Source: Pseudomonas sp. Z8(2022) (lineage in GTDB: Bacteria; Pseudomonadota; Gammaproteobacteria; Pseudomonadales; Pseudomonadaceae). Taken from it: a DNA stretch of 64,000 nt. Position 1 is the stretch's first letter. The number at the start of each line of letters is the position of its first letter. The notes below the pieces were generated by a model, which saw nothing but the letters and a program-made list of their open reading frames with translations, was not told the DNA's origin and searched no databases. The DNA lies in assembly GCF_025837155.1 (NCBI RefSeq), contig NZ_CP107549.1, positions 3,472,001-3,536,000 on the forward strand, read 5' to 3'. Of this stretch, positions 49,012 to 58,253 are shown one piece after another. Both the position numbers and the translations under genes were made by a program.

Positions 49012-49440
49012 TTAAATCTTCAGTTCTTGGGGCTGCTGAGCAGTGTGCGGGTGAGCGGCACCCTTGTACACCTTCAGCTTACGGTACATGTCGCGACCCA
49101 GCGGGTTCTTCGGCAGCATGCCTTTGACCGCGGTCTCGATCACGCGCTCAGGAGCACGAGCGATCAGCTTCTCGAAGTTGATCTCTTTGATGCCGCCCGG
49201 GAAACCGGAGTGGGAGTAGTACTTCTTGTCGCTGGCTTTGGCACCAGTTACACGCACCTGTTCGGCATTGATAACGACGATGTAATCGCCGGTATCAACG
49301 TGCGGGGTGTACTCAGGCTTGTGCTTGCCACGCAGACGGCTCGCGATTTCGGTGGCCAGACGACCCAGGGTCTGACCAGCAGCATCAACGACGAACCAAT
49401 CGCGTTTTACTGTTTCCGGTTTAGCAGTAAAAGTTTTCAT
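49012..49440 (-). CDS. rplM: 50S ribosomal protein L13
   Basis: A 142-residue early-assembly protein of the large subunit. [19 protein letters not shown] at the N terminus and [21 protein letters not shown] near the C terminus are conserved. In E. coli L13 represses translation of its own operon through the mRNA leader; a similar control here is inferred from the 5' leader of about 40 bases. First gene of the operon. Confidence 0.99.
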   Translation of the reverse strand: MKTFTAKPETVKRDWFVVDAAGQTLGRLATEIASRLRGKHKPEYTPHVDTGDYIVVINAEQVRVTGAKASDKKYYSHSGFPGGIKEINFEKLIARAPERVIETAVKGMLPKNPLGRDMYRKLKVYKGAAHPHTAQQPQELKI

Positions 49441-49483
49441 TCTTTATAGCCTCAGGGGCCGCCCAGCAAAAAATAGACGGCGG

Positions 49484-49512
49484 ATCTTACTGGATAGTGC
49501 GTACTTTGACAA
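49484..49512 (-). promoter_or_regulatory. rplM-rpsI promoter
   Basis: On the minus strand, TTGTCA (49507-49512), 17 bp, TAAGAT (49484-49489). The -35 sits inside a 16-bp imperfect palindrome, CTTTGAC-AA-GTCAAAG (49504-49519). The predicted start gives a leader of about 40 bases. Confidence 0.65.
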
Positions 49513-49688
49513 GTCAAAGGCAGCCGCATACGGACGCTATCGGGGGCTCGGGTCAGCGCGTCCACAATACGGCAAGATTCTTCGGCAGGCGGCGCATCAC
49601 TTCCACCGCAGAAAGAGGTGCCGGATTATCCGGATTGCGAAAAAAAATTCAACCTGCTTGTATGACTCTTTTACCCAAGGAGCACTTC

Positions 49689-50726
49689 ATGGAATACCGC
49701 AAGCTAGGCCAAACCGGTCTCGATGTCAGCGCACTGTGCCTTGGAACCATGACCTGGGGCGAGCAGAACAGCGAGAGCGAAGGCCATGCCCAGATCGAGC
49801 GGGCCAAGGCCAGCGGCATCAATTTCATCGATACCGCCGAGATGTATCCGGTACCACCGCGCGCCGAAACCTACAGCAGGACCGAACAGATCATCGGCAG
49901 CTACTTCAAGCGCCACGGCGACCGTGGCGACTGGATTCTGGCCAGCAAGATCGCCGGCCCCGGCAACGGCATCAGCCATATCCGCGACGGCCAGCTGAAG
50001 TTCAACCGCGAGCACATCGTCGCCGCGCTGGACGCCAGCCTGAAACGCCTGCAGACCGACTGGATCGACCTGTATCAGCTGCACTGGCCGGAGCGCCCGA
50101 CCAATTTCTTCGGCCAGCTCGGTTACAGACACCGGGAGACGGACTTCACGCCACTGGAAGAAACCCTGGAAGTGCTCGACGAACAGGTCAAGGCCGGCAA
50201 GATCCGCCATATCGGCCTGTCCAACGAAACGCCGTGGGGCACGATGAAGTTCCTGCAACTGGCCGAGAGCCGCGGCTGGCCGCGCGCGGTATCGGTCCAG
50301 AACCCCTACAACCTGCTCAATCGCAGCTTCGAGGTGGGCCTGGCCGAGGTGGCGATTCGCGAGCAGTGCGGCCTACTGGCTTATTCCCCCCTTGCATTCG
50401 GCATGCTCAGCGGTAAGTACGAAGGCGGTGCACGCCCGGCTGGCGCACGCATCAGCCTGTTCAGCCGCTTCGCCCGCTACACCAATCCGGAAGCCGAAGC
50501 GGCCTGCTCACGCTATGTCGCCCTGGCCCGCGAACACGGCCTGGATCCGGCGCAGATGGCCCTGGCCTTCGTCACCGCGCAGCCTTTCGTGACCAGCAAC
50601 ATCATCGGAGCCACCAGCCTGGAGCAACTGGACAGCAACCTGGCCAGCGCCGAGCTGAAGCTCTCCGAAGAAGTGCTCGCCGGCATCGAGGCGATTCACA
50701 AGGCGCAGCCCAACCCGGCGCCTTAA
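49689..50726 (+). CDS. tas: Aldo/keto reductase, Tas family
   Basis: A 345-residue NADPH-dependent oxidoreductase with a TIM barrel. The ATG giving [20 protein letters not shown] has an AAGGAG site. The catalytic tetrad is visible: Asp and Tyr in FIDTAEMYP, Lys in WILASKIAG, and His in [15 protein letters not shown], the last being a Tas-specific stretch. Substrate is unknown; E. coli Tas suppresses a tyrosine auxotrophy. The gene ends by overlapping the convergent nfi stop codon by three bases. Confidence 0.93.
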   Translation: MEYRKLGQTGLDVSALCLGTMTWGEQNSESEGHAQIERAKASGINFIDTAEMYPVPPRAETYSRTEQIIGSYFKRHGDRGDWILASKIAGPGNGISHIRDGQLKFNREHIVAALDASLKRLQTDWIDLYQLHWPERPTNFFGQLGYRHRETDFTPLEETLEVLDEQVKAGKIRHIGLSNETPWGTMKFLQLAESRGWPRAVSVQNPYNLLNRSFEVGLAEVAIREQCGLLAYSPLAFGMLSGKYEGGARPAGARISLFSRFARYTNPEAEAACSRYVALAREHGLDPAQMALAFVTAQPFVTSNIIGATSLEQLDSNLASAELKLSEEVLAGIEAIHKAQPNPAP

Positions 50727-51436
50727 AAGAGTGAAGGCTGATCGTTCCTGGCGTCGCGGCGCGAGGCCAGGCGGTCAGCCAGGCGGGTAGGCTCGGGCAA
50801 ACGGTGACGCCTGACACAGGCCATGACCAGCTCCGGCGCACGCTCAAGGCTGACCCGATTGCCCGGCGAGACGATCAGCGGCCGCACGCGATCCTTGCTG
50901 CGCAGCACCCAGCCGATTCGTTCGCCTCTCCTGCTCAGCAGCTCGACACGCGAACCGCGCGCCTCGTTCAGCTCGGCGTGATGCCCGGTCAGAATCTTCT
51001 TGGCCACCCCAATGGTCGGCAAGCCACTGACCACACCCAGGTGCGCGGCGATACCCAGGCCGCGCGGATGGGCGATGCCGTGACCGTCGACGAAGACCAG
51101 ATCCGGCTCATGCGGCAGGCCGGCCAGCGCCCGAAGCAGAGCGGGCAACTCGCGAAAGGACAGCAGCCCGGGCACATAGGGCATGCTGGTGGGAATGCGC
51201 GCCACGCACTCGGCCAGCGGCTCCAGGGTATCGGCGTCCAACAGCAGCGCAGCTGCGCGGGTGATGCTTCCGCCCTCCTCGAAGCCGACATCCACGCCCG
51301 CTAGACATCGTAGCGGCGGATAGTCGTCATCAAGCTGTACTTGCCGGGCCAGCTGCGTCTGCAGCTCGCGGGCGGCCGCCGGACTGCCGTCCCAGCCCGT
51401 GAACGGGGCGGCAGCCAGCTCACTCAATCGCCTCAT
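50723..51436 (-). CDS. nfi: Endonuclease V (deoxyinosine 3' endonuclease)
   Basis: A 237-residue repair nuclease that nicks DNA one base 3' of deoxyinosine. The metal-binding acidic residues are visible in [12 protein letters not shown] (Asp about residue 42) and in [23 protein letters not shown] (Asp about 112); the wedge region [15 protein letters not shown] is conserved. The start gives [15 protein letters not shown]. Convergent with tas; the acyl-CoA dehydrogenase gene lies 71 bp upstream on the same strand. Confidence 0.95.
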   Translation of the reverse strand: MRRLSELAAAPFTGWDGSPAAARELQTQLARQVQLDDDYPPLRCLAGVDVGFEEGGSITRAAALLLDADTLEPLAECVARIPTSMPYVPGLLSFRELPALLRALAGLPHEPDLVFVDGHGIAHPRGLGIAAHLGVVSGLPTIGVAKKILTGHHAELNEARGSRVELLSRRGERIGWVLRSKDRVRPLIVSPGNRVSLERAPELVMACVRRHRLPEPTRLADRLASRRDARNDQPSLF

Positions 51437-51507
51437 GAGGTTCTCCAGGCATTTCTGCCTTGGAACCGCGGAACGACAGCCGAGTTCGCCCCGCGGATCA
51501 AGCCCGA

Positions 51508-52647
51508 CTAGACCAGCGAGCGGGAAATGATTTCCTTCATGATCTCGTTGGTGCCGGCATAGATGCGCTGTACCCGCGAGTCGGCCCAGGCGCGGGCGAT
51601 CGGGTATTCCCACATGAAGCCGTAGCCGCCGTGCAGCTGCACGCACTCATCGATCACCTTGCACTGCAGATCGGTGGTCCAGTACTTGAGCATCGCCGCA
51701 GTCGGCACATCAAGCTTGCCCTGCAGGTGCAACTCCAGGCAGCGGTCGATGAACACCCGCCCGACCTGGATCTCGGTAGCCATCTCGGCCAGCTTGAAGC
51801 GCGTGTTCTGGAAGTCCGCTACGGCCTTGCCGAATGCCTTGCGCTCGCGGGTGTAGTCCAGCGTCCATTTGAGCGCCGCTTCGGCCGAAGCCAGCGCACC
51901 AATGCCCACGGTCAGGCGCTCCTGCGGCAACTCCTGCATCAGATAGGCGAACCCCATACCCGCCTGCCCCAGCAGGTTCTCCTTGGGTACGCGCACATCC
52001 TGGAAGAACAGCTCGGAGGTGTCCTGCGCCTTCATGCCCACCTTTTCCAGGCGCTTGCCCTTGGAGAAGCCCGGCGTATCGGCTTCCACCAGGAACAGGC
52101 TGGTGCCCTTGGCGCCGGCCTTCGGGTCGGTCTTGGCCACGACGATCACCAGATCGGCCAGCCAGCCATTGGTGATGAAGGTCTTCGAGCCGTTGATCAC
52201 GTACTCATCGCCATCGAGCACGGCGGTGGTCTTCACGCCCTGCAGGTCGGAGCCGGCGCCCGGCTCGGTCATGGCGATGGCGCTGACCATCTCGCCGCTC
52301 ACCAGCTTGGGCAGGTAGTACTGCTTCTGCGTCTCGCTGCCGTAATGCAGGATGTAGGGCGCAACGATGTCCGAGTGCAGCGAGAAGCCGATGCCGGTCA
52401 GCCCCAGACGACCGATTTCCTCGATCACGACGGTGCTGTAGAGGAAGTCGGCTGCCATGCCGCCATACGCCTCGGGAATGTGCGAGCAGAGCATGCCGGC
52501 CTCGCCCGCCTTGTTCCACAGCGCCCGATCGACATGACCGTCCTTCTCCCACTGGTGATGGTAAGGCACCGCTTCCTGTTCGAGAAACTTGCGCACGCTG
52601 TCTCGGAACAGTTCATGGTCGGAGCTGAATAGGGTTCTGGGGATCAT
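51508..52647 (-). CDS. Acyl-CoA dehydrogenase (long-chain / LCAD-like)
   Basis: A 379-residue FAD-dependent enzyme for the first step of acyl-CoA beta-oxidation. FAD/substrate signatures [15 protein letters not shown] and [16 protein letters not shown] are present. The C-terminal site used as base by MCAD has Ala (YAGTNEI), while the G-helix motif QELPQERL carries a Glu where LCAD and isovaleryl enzymes keep theirs, so the catalytic residue is likely there. It diverges from a GlxA-type regulator across 134 bp that contain a TetR-type palindrome. Chain length is inferred. Confidence 0.93.
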   Translation of the reverse strand: MIPRTLFSSDHELFRDSVRKFLEQEAVPYHHQWEKDGHVDRALWNKAGEAGMLCSHIPEAYGGMAADFLYSTVVIEEIGRLGLTGIGFSLHSDIVAPYILHYGSETQKQYYLPKLVSGEMVSAIAMTEPGAGSDLQGVKTTAVLDGDEYVINGSKTFITNGWLADLVIVVAKTDPKAGAKGTSLFLVEADTPGFSKGKRLEKVGMKAQDTSELFFQDVRVPKENLLGQAGMGFAYLMQELPQERLTVGIGALASAEAALKWTLDYTRERKAFGKAVADFQNTRFKLAEMATEIQVGRVFIDRCLELHLQGKLDVPTAAMLKYWTTDLQCKVIDECVQLHGGYGFMWEYPIARAWADSRVQRIYAGTNEIMKEIISRSLV

Positions 52648-52691
52648 GGCACTACCTGTGGGTCATCTGGATTCAGCGCTCGACTTTAGCC

Positions 52692-52707
52692 AAGCAAACG
52701 CTTGCTT
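52692..52707. promoter_or_regulatory. TetR-type operator candidate upstream of acyl-CoA dehydrogenase gene
   Basis: AAGCAAACGCTTGCTT is a 16-bp near-perfect palindrome (one mismatched pair) lying 45 bases before the dehydrogenase start and 75 before the divergent regulator. Short palindromes of this type are used by TetR-family repressors of fatty-acid catabolism. Confidence 0.55.
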
Positions 52708-52781
52708 ACACTGGACACAAGCGCCAAAAAATAAGACGATCCAGCCACCTAGTGACCACTTAGCCTTTATAAAAACAACAT

Positions 52782-53783
52782 ATGGTTAATCATCAGTCAG
52801 GCGCGTTACGGCGCGTCAGCATTCTCGCCACCGATGGCGTGTTCGCATCCACCCTCATGCAGGCCAAGGATTTCTTCCATATGGCCGGCATCCGTTACGC
52901 CAAACAGCAGGGCCTTGGCAATCAGCCCCCTTTCGAGATCCGCCTGGTCAGCCCCGACGGTAAACCGGTGGACAGTTTCAGCAACGTCCGAATCCCGGTC
53001 GACGGCGGCCTTGAGGCCTGCGACGTGATCATCCTGCCAGCCTTCTGGGACGACTTCGATGTACTCAGTCGCCGTTACCCACAGGTATTGGACTGGCTCA
53101 AGCGCCAGCATGCCAGTGGTACTGCAATCTGCGGCGAGGCCAGCGGGGTGTTCTGGATGGCCGAAGCCGGCCTGCTCGACGGCAAGGAGGCAACCACCTA
53201 CTGGCGCTTCTTCCGCGAATTCGCCGAACGTTTCCCCAAGGTCCTGCTTAATCAGGACAAGCACCTGTCGGATGCAGACAACCTGTATTGCGCTGGCGGC
53301 GTCACCTCGGCCTGCGACCTCTACATCTACCTGATCGAGCGTTACTGCGGTGCGGGTGTGGCCCAGGGCGTGGCCCGCGACATTCTCTACGAGGTACAGC
53401 GCAGCTATACCCCCGGACGCATCGGCTTCGGCGGGCAGAAGCTGCACCAGGACGTTACCGTGCTGCAGATCCAGCACTGGCTGGAAGAGCACTATGCCGA
53501 CAAGTTCCGCTTCGAGGACGTCGCCCGCGAGCACGGCATGAGCATTCGCAACTTCATGCGCCGCTTCCAGGGCGCCACTGGCGACAAACCGCTGCATTAC
53601 CTGCAACGCCTGCGTATCGAAACCGCCAAGAGTCTGCTCTCCTCTACCCGCAAGAGCATCAAGACCATCAGCTACGAGGTCGGCTACGACGACGCCAGCT
53701 TCTTCGCCCGTCTGTTCCGCCAGCACACCGAGCTGTCGCCCAACCAGTACCGTCGGCAGTTTCAGCAGAAGGACCAGAGCTGA
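52782..53783 (+). CDS. GlxA family AraC-type transcriptional regulator
   Basis: A 333-residue regulator. The N-terminal DJ-1/PfpI-like domain (about 10-200; RRVSILATDGVFASTLMQAKD, nucleophile-elbow Cys in AICGEASGVFWMAEAGLLDG) senses an unknown ligand. The C-terminal AraC domain (about 228-330) has both helix-turn-helix units: FEDVAREHGMSIRNFMRRFQ and IKTISYEVGYDDASFFARLF. It is divergent to the acyl-CoA dehydrogenase gene, its likely target. The ATG has no Shine-Dalgarno; instead AAAAACAA precedes it by four bases. Confidence 0.93.
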   Translation: MVNHQSGALRRVSILATDGVFASTLMQAKDFFHMAGIRYAKQQGLGNQPPFEIRLVSPDGKPVDSFSNVRIPVDGGLEACDVIILPAFWDDFDVLSRRYPQVLDWLKRQHASGTAICGEASGVFWMAEAGLLDGKEATTYWRFFREFAERFPKVLLNQDKHLSDADNLYCAGGVTSACDLYIYLIERYCGAGVAQGVARDILYEVQRSYTPGRIGFGGQKLHQDVTVLQIQHWLEEHYADKFRFEDVAREHGMSIRNFMRRFQGATGDKPLHYLQRLRIETAKSLLSSTRKSIKTISYEVGYDDASFFARLFRQHTELSPNQYRRQFQQKDQS

Positions 53784-53859
53784 GCGTCTCATGACGGGGG
53801 CGGCAAAGCGCCAGCCCACCCTTGGTTAGGTTGGCGCCTCGCAGCAGCGCCCTATGATC

Positions 53860-53892
53860 GGCGGTGAACATAACAACAACAGGTTCACCGCC
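53860..53892 (+). promoter_or_regulatory. Start-proximal hairpin with Hfq/Crc-type CA motif in the loop
   Basis: Perfect 10-bp arms GGCGGTGAAC (53860-53869) and GTTCACCGCC (53883-53892) end exactly at the ATG at 53893. The 13-base loop contains AACAACAA (53872-53879), matching the AANAANAA target of Hfq/Crc in pseudomonads. The weak AGG ribosome site (53881-53883) adjoins the motif. Confidence 0.55.
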
Positions 53893-54855
53893 ATGCGCCG
53901 TTTATTGATTGCCCTGCTTGCCGCCTGCAGCCTCAGCGCTGCGGCGGCCGATGACTGGAAACCCTTTCCCTTCGAACAGAGCGCCTACGACTACAGCGGC
54001 GACAAGCTGCGCCAGGCCTGGCCGCAACTGACCCGCGGCTTCGGCGCCTATCCCTTCCCCGACGCAGGCTGGGTGATGAGTATGGCCGCCCGGCATCCGC
54101 AGGCTCTGGAGAAGACCGCGGCCGCCGGCACCGGCTTTGCCGACAAGCCCGAAGACGCCGAGGCCTATGCGCAGAAATTGCAGGATGTCTGGCGCCTGAT
54201 GTTCCGTGGTGACTTCGCCCAGGCCCGGGAGCAGGGCATGGCGCTCGGCGTCGGCGGGCAGATACCGGCGATGTTCGCCCAGGTCATGCATGCCGTGTTC
54301 CTCGAGCCGGATCAGGCCGAGAAGCACCGCCTGCTGGAAGAGGTGATCGCCCACACCGATGCGGCCGGCGACCTGGTGCAGACCGATGCCGTCGCACAAT
54401 TCGGCCGCGTCTATGCCAAGGCACGCCTTGGCGAGGAACTCTCGGTGCCGGTGGTGCTCAAGCACGGCTACACCTCGCAGATCCCCCGGGAGCTGGACAG
54501 CCTGCTGGCCGGAAACCCCAGACAACCCTTCGCCCTGGCCCTCTACGGCGGATACGAGGCCGGCGTGATCCGCAAGGTCGGCAAGCTGGTGGGCAAGATG
54601 ACCTACGGCGTCAGCGCCGACAAGATGGAGACCTACTTCCAGCGCAGCTTTCAGGCTCGCGACGACCTGCCCATCAGCCACTACGAATATGCCAACGCGC
54701 TGACCTACGTGTACGGCGACGCTGAACAAGACAAGGTCGTCGAACACCTCGAGCGTGCCGTGGCAATCGAGCCGATCAGCGCCATGGAAGCCCTGGAGGT
54801 GGCCCATGCGCGAGACCTGCTGGCCCAGCACCGGCAGAAACTGGCGAACAACTGA
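53893..54855 (+). CDS. Exported protein of unknown function, TPR-like
   Basis: A 320-residue protein with a clear signal peptide, MRRLLIALLAACSLSAAAA, cut before DDWKPFPF. The mature part is alpha-helical with spaced helical pairs such as AYAQKLQDVWRLMFRGDFAQAREQ and YEYANALTYVYGDAEQDKVVEHL, resembling TPR-like repeats. I do not recognise a named family. It probably stands alone: the regulator before it and zapE after it have separate signals. Its translation start is embedded in a hairpin with a possible Hfq/Crc site, which suggests catabolite control of a nutrient-related function. Confidence 0.82.
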   Translation: MRRLLIALLAACSLSAAAADDWKPFPFEQSAYDYSGDKLRQAWPQLTRGFGAYPFPDAGWVMSMAARHPQALEKTAAAGTGFADKPEDAEAYAQKLQDVWRLMFRGDFAQAREQGMALGVGGQIPAMFAQVMHAVFLEPDQAEKHRLLEEVIAHTDAAGDLVQTDAVAQFGRVYAKARLGEELSVPVVLKHGYTSQIPRELDSLLAGNPRQPFALALYGGYEAGVIRKVGKLVGKMTYGVSADKMETYFQRSFQARDDLPISHYEYANALTYVYGDAEQDKVVEHLERAVAIEPISAMEALEVAHARDLLAQHRQKLANN

Positions 54856-54890
54856 AAGAGCCGCCACATGGCGACCCCGGCCCGCCAACG

Positions 54891-54919
54891 AAAAAGGCGA
54901 CCTTGTGGGGCGCCTTTTT
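54891..54919. terminator. Bidirectional terminator, exported protein / zapE
   Basis: AAAAAGGCG / CGCCTTTTT (54891-54899 and 54911-54919), between convergent stops at 54855 and 54934. Confidence 0.82.
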
Positions 54920-54933
54920 CGTATCGCTGAACC

Positions 54934-56028
54934 TCAGGGCCGGTGTGGGCGCGAGAGGAACTCGTGCGACTGCATTTCCAGCAGACGGCTCAGCGTACGC
55001 TGGAACTCGAAGCTGAGGCGACCGCCGGTGTAGAGATCCTTCAACTCCACTTCGGCAGAGATGATCAGCTTGACGTTGCGGTCGTAGAACTCGTCCACCA
55101 GGTTGATGAAGCGGCGCGCCATGTCGTCCTTGGCCACGCCCATCTGCTCGACGTTGGCCAGGATCACCGCGTGGAAGATCTTGCCCAGCTCGATGTAGTC
55201 GTTCTGGCTGCGCGGGCCATCGCAGAGCTCGCGGAACTCGAACCAGGCCACGTCCTCGCACACGCGCACGGCATTGATCGCGCGATTCTCGATCATCAGC
55301 GGCTCGTTCTCGAGCATGTGGGTGCAGTCCGGCAGCAGACTCTGGAAGCTCTTGCGCAGGCTCTCCTCGGCCGCCGGGCCGAGCGGGAAGTGGAACAGCT
55401 CGGCCTGCTCCAGCGCACGCAGGCGATAGTCGACGCCGCTGTCGACGTTGACGATGTCGGTGTGTTCCTTGAGCAGGGCGATGGCCGGGAGGAAACGCGC
55501 GCGCTGCAGACCATCCTTGTACAGACCGTCCGGCACGATGTTGGAGGTAGCCACCAGCGATACGCCATTCTTGAACAGCTCTTCGAGCAGCGTGGCGAGG
55601 ATCATCGCGTCGGTAATGTCGCTGACGAAGAACTCGTCGAAGCAGATTACCCGCGCCTCGTCGGCGAAGCGCTTGCCGATGATGGTAAGCGGGTTCTTCT
55701 CGCCCTTGAGGGTTTTCATCTCCTCGTGCACGCGCTTCATGAAGCGGTGGAAGTGGGTACGCATCTTCTGCTTGAACGGCAGCGCCTCGAAGAAGGTATC
55801 GACCAGATAGGTCTTGCCGCGCCCTACCCCGCCCCAGAAGTACAGGCCCTTGACCGGCCCCTGCGGCTTCTTGCCGAACAGCTTTCCTATCAGCCCGGAC
55901 TTGCCCTGTTCGCGCGCGATCAGATCGTCATACAGACGCTGCAAATGGCGGACAGCATTTTCCTGGGCCGCATCATGGAAGAAGTCGGGCCGCTTGAGGT
56001 CGGCCTGATAACGCTCTAGGGGGGTCAT
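54934..56028 (-). CDS. zapE: Cell division protein ZapE (AFG1-like ATPase)
   Basis: A 364-residue AAA-type ATPase acting at the Z ring in late division and needed under low oxygen or heat in E. coli. Walker A reads WGGVGRGKTYLVD (about residues 65-77) and Walker B reads VICFDEFFV (about 133-141); the sensor region LVATSNIVPDGLYKDGLQ follows. Length is typical. It appears to be transcribed after trpS on the same strand, with a strong hairpin between them. Confidence 0.95.
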   Translation of the reverse strand: MTPLERYQADLKRPDFFHDAAQENAVRHLQRLYDDLIAREQGKSGLIGKLFGKKPQGPVKGLYFWGGVGRGKTYLVDTFFEALPFKQKMRTHFHRFMKRVHEEMKTLKGEKNPLTIIGKRFADEARVICFDEFFVSDITDAMILATLLEELFKNGVSLVATSNIVPDGLYKDGLQRARFLPAIALLKEHTDIVNVDSGVDYRLRALEQAELFHFPLGPAAEESLRKSFQSLLPDCTHMLENEPLMIENRAINAVRVCEDVAWFEFRELCDGPRSQNDYIELGKIFHAVILANVEQMGVAKDDMARRFINLVDEFYDRNVKLIISAEVELKDLYTGGRLSFEFQRTLSRLLEMQSHEFLSRPHRP

Positions 56029-56050
56029 GATTCGTTAGCCGGGCAAGTAA

Positions 56051-56084
56051 AAACGGGGGCGTCACTTTAGCGACGCCCCCGTTT
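56051..56084 (-). terminator. trpS terminator
   Basis: A 13-bp perfect stem AAACGGGGGCGTC / GACGCCCCCGTTT with an 8-base loop and flanking A/T on the minus strand, 43 bases after the trpS stop. Confidence 0.8.
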
Positions 56085-56100
56085 GTTGGCAATCATGGCC

Positions 56101-56125
56101 GTAGCCCGGATTTCATCCGGGCTAC
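56101..56125. repeat. Single REP-type palindrome
   Basis: Arms GTAGCCCGGAT and ATCCGGGCTAC enclose a 3-base TTC loop, one base after the trpS stop codon. Gene-end GTAGCCCGGAT palindromes of this kind are widespread in Pseudomonas and relatives. Confidence 0.7.
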
Positions 56126-56126
56126 T

Positions 56127-57473
56127 TCACTCCTGCGGGGCCAATGCCTCGCGCAGGCGGGCGATGGCAGCCTCCACGGCCTGAGCATCGGCGAATTCGG
56201 GGCTGCTGGCCACGTTTTCACCGTCGATCCACACCGAGAAAGCCAGGCCTTCGGCGCGCACATCAAGCGTTTCGCCGGACTGCAAACGCTTGTTGACCAT
56301 GCCGGCAGACTTGCCATCAGCGAAGGACTTCGATAGCAGCAGTTGCTCGCCGTCGGCGTCCAGCAGACGGAAGCGGAAGCTGCCGTCGTCATCACGGAAG
56401 CTGACGAAGCGCGCACTCTTGCTGACTTTCTTCTTCTCGCCGGTAGCCACCTGCACCTGCTCACGGAACGAGCGCAGGCCCACCGCCTCGCGCAGTTCAC
56501 CGAGGAACGGCGTGGCGATCCTGCGAGCCTTGGCTGCACCGGCGAGGAGAATGTCCTCCAAGTCGGCCGGCTTGGCGATCAGCGCGTTGTAGCGCTCGCG
56601 CGCCTCGCCAAGGGTGTCTTCGAGCAGTTGGTACAGGCGATTCTTCGCCTCGCCCCAGGCCAGACCACCTTCCAGGTCGGCGCGGAACTCGGCCTGCTGC
56701 GACTGGCTGGCGAAGGCCTGGTACAGGGTGAACAGGTGCGAACCCTCGGCATCCTTCGGTTCGCCCGGTGCGCGCGAGTCGGTAACGATACGCGCCACGG
56801 CATCCTTGAGCTGCTTGGCGGTGCCGAACAGCGGGATGGTGTTGTCGTAGCTCTTGCTCATCTTGCGCCCATCGAGGCCCGGCAGGGTCGCCACCTCCTC
56901 CTCGATCACCACCTCGGGCAGGACGAACAGATCCTTGCCCTTGCCGAACAGATGGTTGAAACGCTGCCCGATATCGCGGGCCATTTCCACGTGCTGGATC
57001 TGGTCACGGCCAACCGGCACCTTCTGGGCGTTGAACATCAGGATGTCCGCCGCCATCAGCACCGGGTAGCTGAACAGGCCCATGGTCACGCCGGCATCCG
57101 GGTCTTCACCGGCTTCGATGTTCTTGTCCACCGAGGCCTTGTAGGCGTGGGCGCGGTTGAGCAGGCCCTTGCCGGCCACGCAGGTCAGCAGCCAGCACAG
57201 CTCGGGAATCTCGGGGATATCGGACTGGCGGTAGAAGGTCGCCTTGTCGGTATCCAGTCCCAGCGCCAGCCAGGTCGCTGCGATCTCCAGGCGCGAACGC
57301 TGGATGCGCGCCGGGTCATCGCACTTGATCAGCGCGTGATAGTCGGCAAGGAAGTAGAACGAGTCCATCTGCGGGTCGCGGCTGGCCGCGATGGCGGGGC
57401 GAATGGCACCGGCGTAGTTGCCCAGGTGGGGAGTGCCGGTGGTGGTGATACCGGTGAGGATACGGGTGGTCAT
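56127..57473 (-). CDS. trpS: Tryptophan-tRNA ligase with C-terminal extension
   Basis: A 448-residue class I synthetase charging tRNA-Trp. The HIGH motif reads [10 protein letters not shown] (about residues 12-21) and KMSKS reads [11 protein letters not shown] (about 200-210). The usual bacterial enzyme is about 330 residues; here roughly 100 extra residues (about 350-448) form two repeat-like units, [20 protein letters not shown] and [15 protein letters not shown], reminiscent of the YegP/DUF1508 pattern. The same length is known for P. aeruginosa TrpS. The role of the extension is unknown. Confidence 0.96.
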   Translation of the reverse strand: MTTRILTGITTTGTPHLGNYAGAIRPAIAASRDPQMDSFYFLADYHALIKCDDPARIQRSRLEIAATWLALGLDTDKATFYRQSDIPEIPELCWLLTCVAGKGLLNRAHAYKASVDKNIEAGEDPDAGVTMGLFSYPVLMAADILMFNAQKVPVGRDQIQHVEMARDIGQRFNHLFGKGKDLFVLPEVVIEEEVATLPGLDGRKMSKSYDNTIPLFGTAKQLKDAVARIVTDSRAPGEPKDAEGSHLFTLYQAFASQSQQAEFRADLEGGLAWGEAKNRLYQLLEDTLGEARERYNALIAKPADLEDILLAGAAKARRIATPFLGELREAVGLRSFREQVQVATGEKKKVSKSARFVSFRDDDGSFRFRLLDADGEQLLLSKSFADGKSAGMVNKRLQSGETLDVRAEGLAFSVWIDGENVASSPEFADAQAVEAAIARLREALAPQE

Positions 57474-57502
57474 GAGTTTCGCTTAGAAATGACTGAAAGA
57501 AC

Positions 57503-58135
57503 TTACAGGCGAGGCAACAGCAGATCCTTGAGATCCGTCAGCTTGCCGTGAAAAAAGTGACCGCATTCTGCCACTTTCAACAGCTCATGGGCACGCCCGA
57601 GCTTGGCCGACCAGTCGTAGACGACCTGTGGCTCGATCACTTCGTCGGTATCGGGTTGGATCACCACCAGCGGGCATTGGCTGGCCGGCGGCGTATCGGC
57701 CGTCAGGCGATGCACTGCCGGCGCGACCATGAACAGCTTGCTCGGCACTCGCCCCTGCGCCTCAAGACGCGCGCCCAGCGCAGCGGCGACGAAACCACCA
57801 AAGGAAAAGCCCAGCAGCGTGATGGGCAGATCCGGATACTTTTCCAGCAGCCAGGTGGCGACGGCTTCGGCGTCGTCCACTTCGCCGGTGCCCATGTCGT
57901 GGCTACCGGCGCTGGCACCAACGCCGCGATAATTGAAACGCAATGTGTGATAGCCACAATCACGCGCAGTGCGCTGCAGCGTGGACACCACCTTGTTGAG
58001 CATGGTGCCACCCTGCACCGGGTTGGGATGGCAGACCAGCGCCACGCCTCGGGCGTCGGCTACCTCCAGCAAAAGGGCTTCGAGCTGGCCCGCCGGGCCT
58101 GGAATGAAAAGAGGGGTTTCGCGACTGAGCAACAC
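57503..58135 (-). CDS. Alpha/beta hydrolase
   Basis: A 210-residue cytosolic hydrolase. The nucleophile elbow is GFSFGG (Ser about residue 110), with an Asp in QPDTDEVI (about 162) and His in CGHFFHGKL (about 192) completing a triad. The sequence HPNPVQGGTMLNKVVSTLQR and FNYRGVGASAG are typical of the small dienelactone-hydrolase-like family present in most proteobacteria. Substrate unknown. The start is a GTG. It lies 29 bp upstream of trpS on the same strand. Confidence 0.88.
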   Translation of the reverse strand: MLLSRETPLFIPGPAGQLEALLLEVADARGVALVCHPNPVQGGTMLNKVVSTLQRTARDCGYHTLRFNYRGVGASAGSHDMGTGEVDDAEAVATWLLEKYPDLPITLLGFSFGGFVAAALGARLEAQGRVPSKLFMVAPAVHRLTADTPPASQCPLVVIQPDTDEVIEPQVVYDWSAKLGRAHELLKVAECGHFFHGKLTDLKDLLLPRL

Positions 58136-58253
58136 TGAACTCCGTGACCCCGCACCGGGTCGACTCGTCTAGCAAACTGCCTGTGCGGTAAACGTATACA
58201 GCACAGGTTCGAGCCGCTAACGTAAAGCAAAGCCGTTTTGAGAGGAAGGACTC

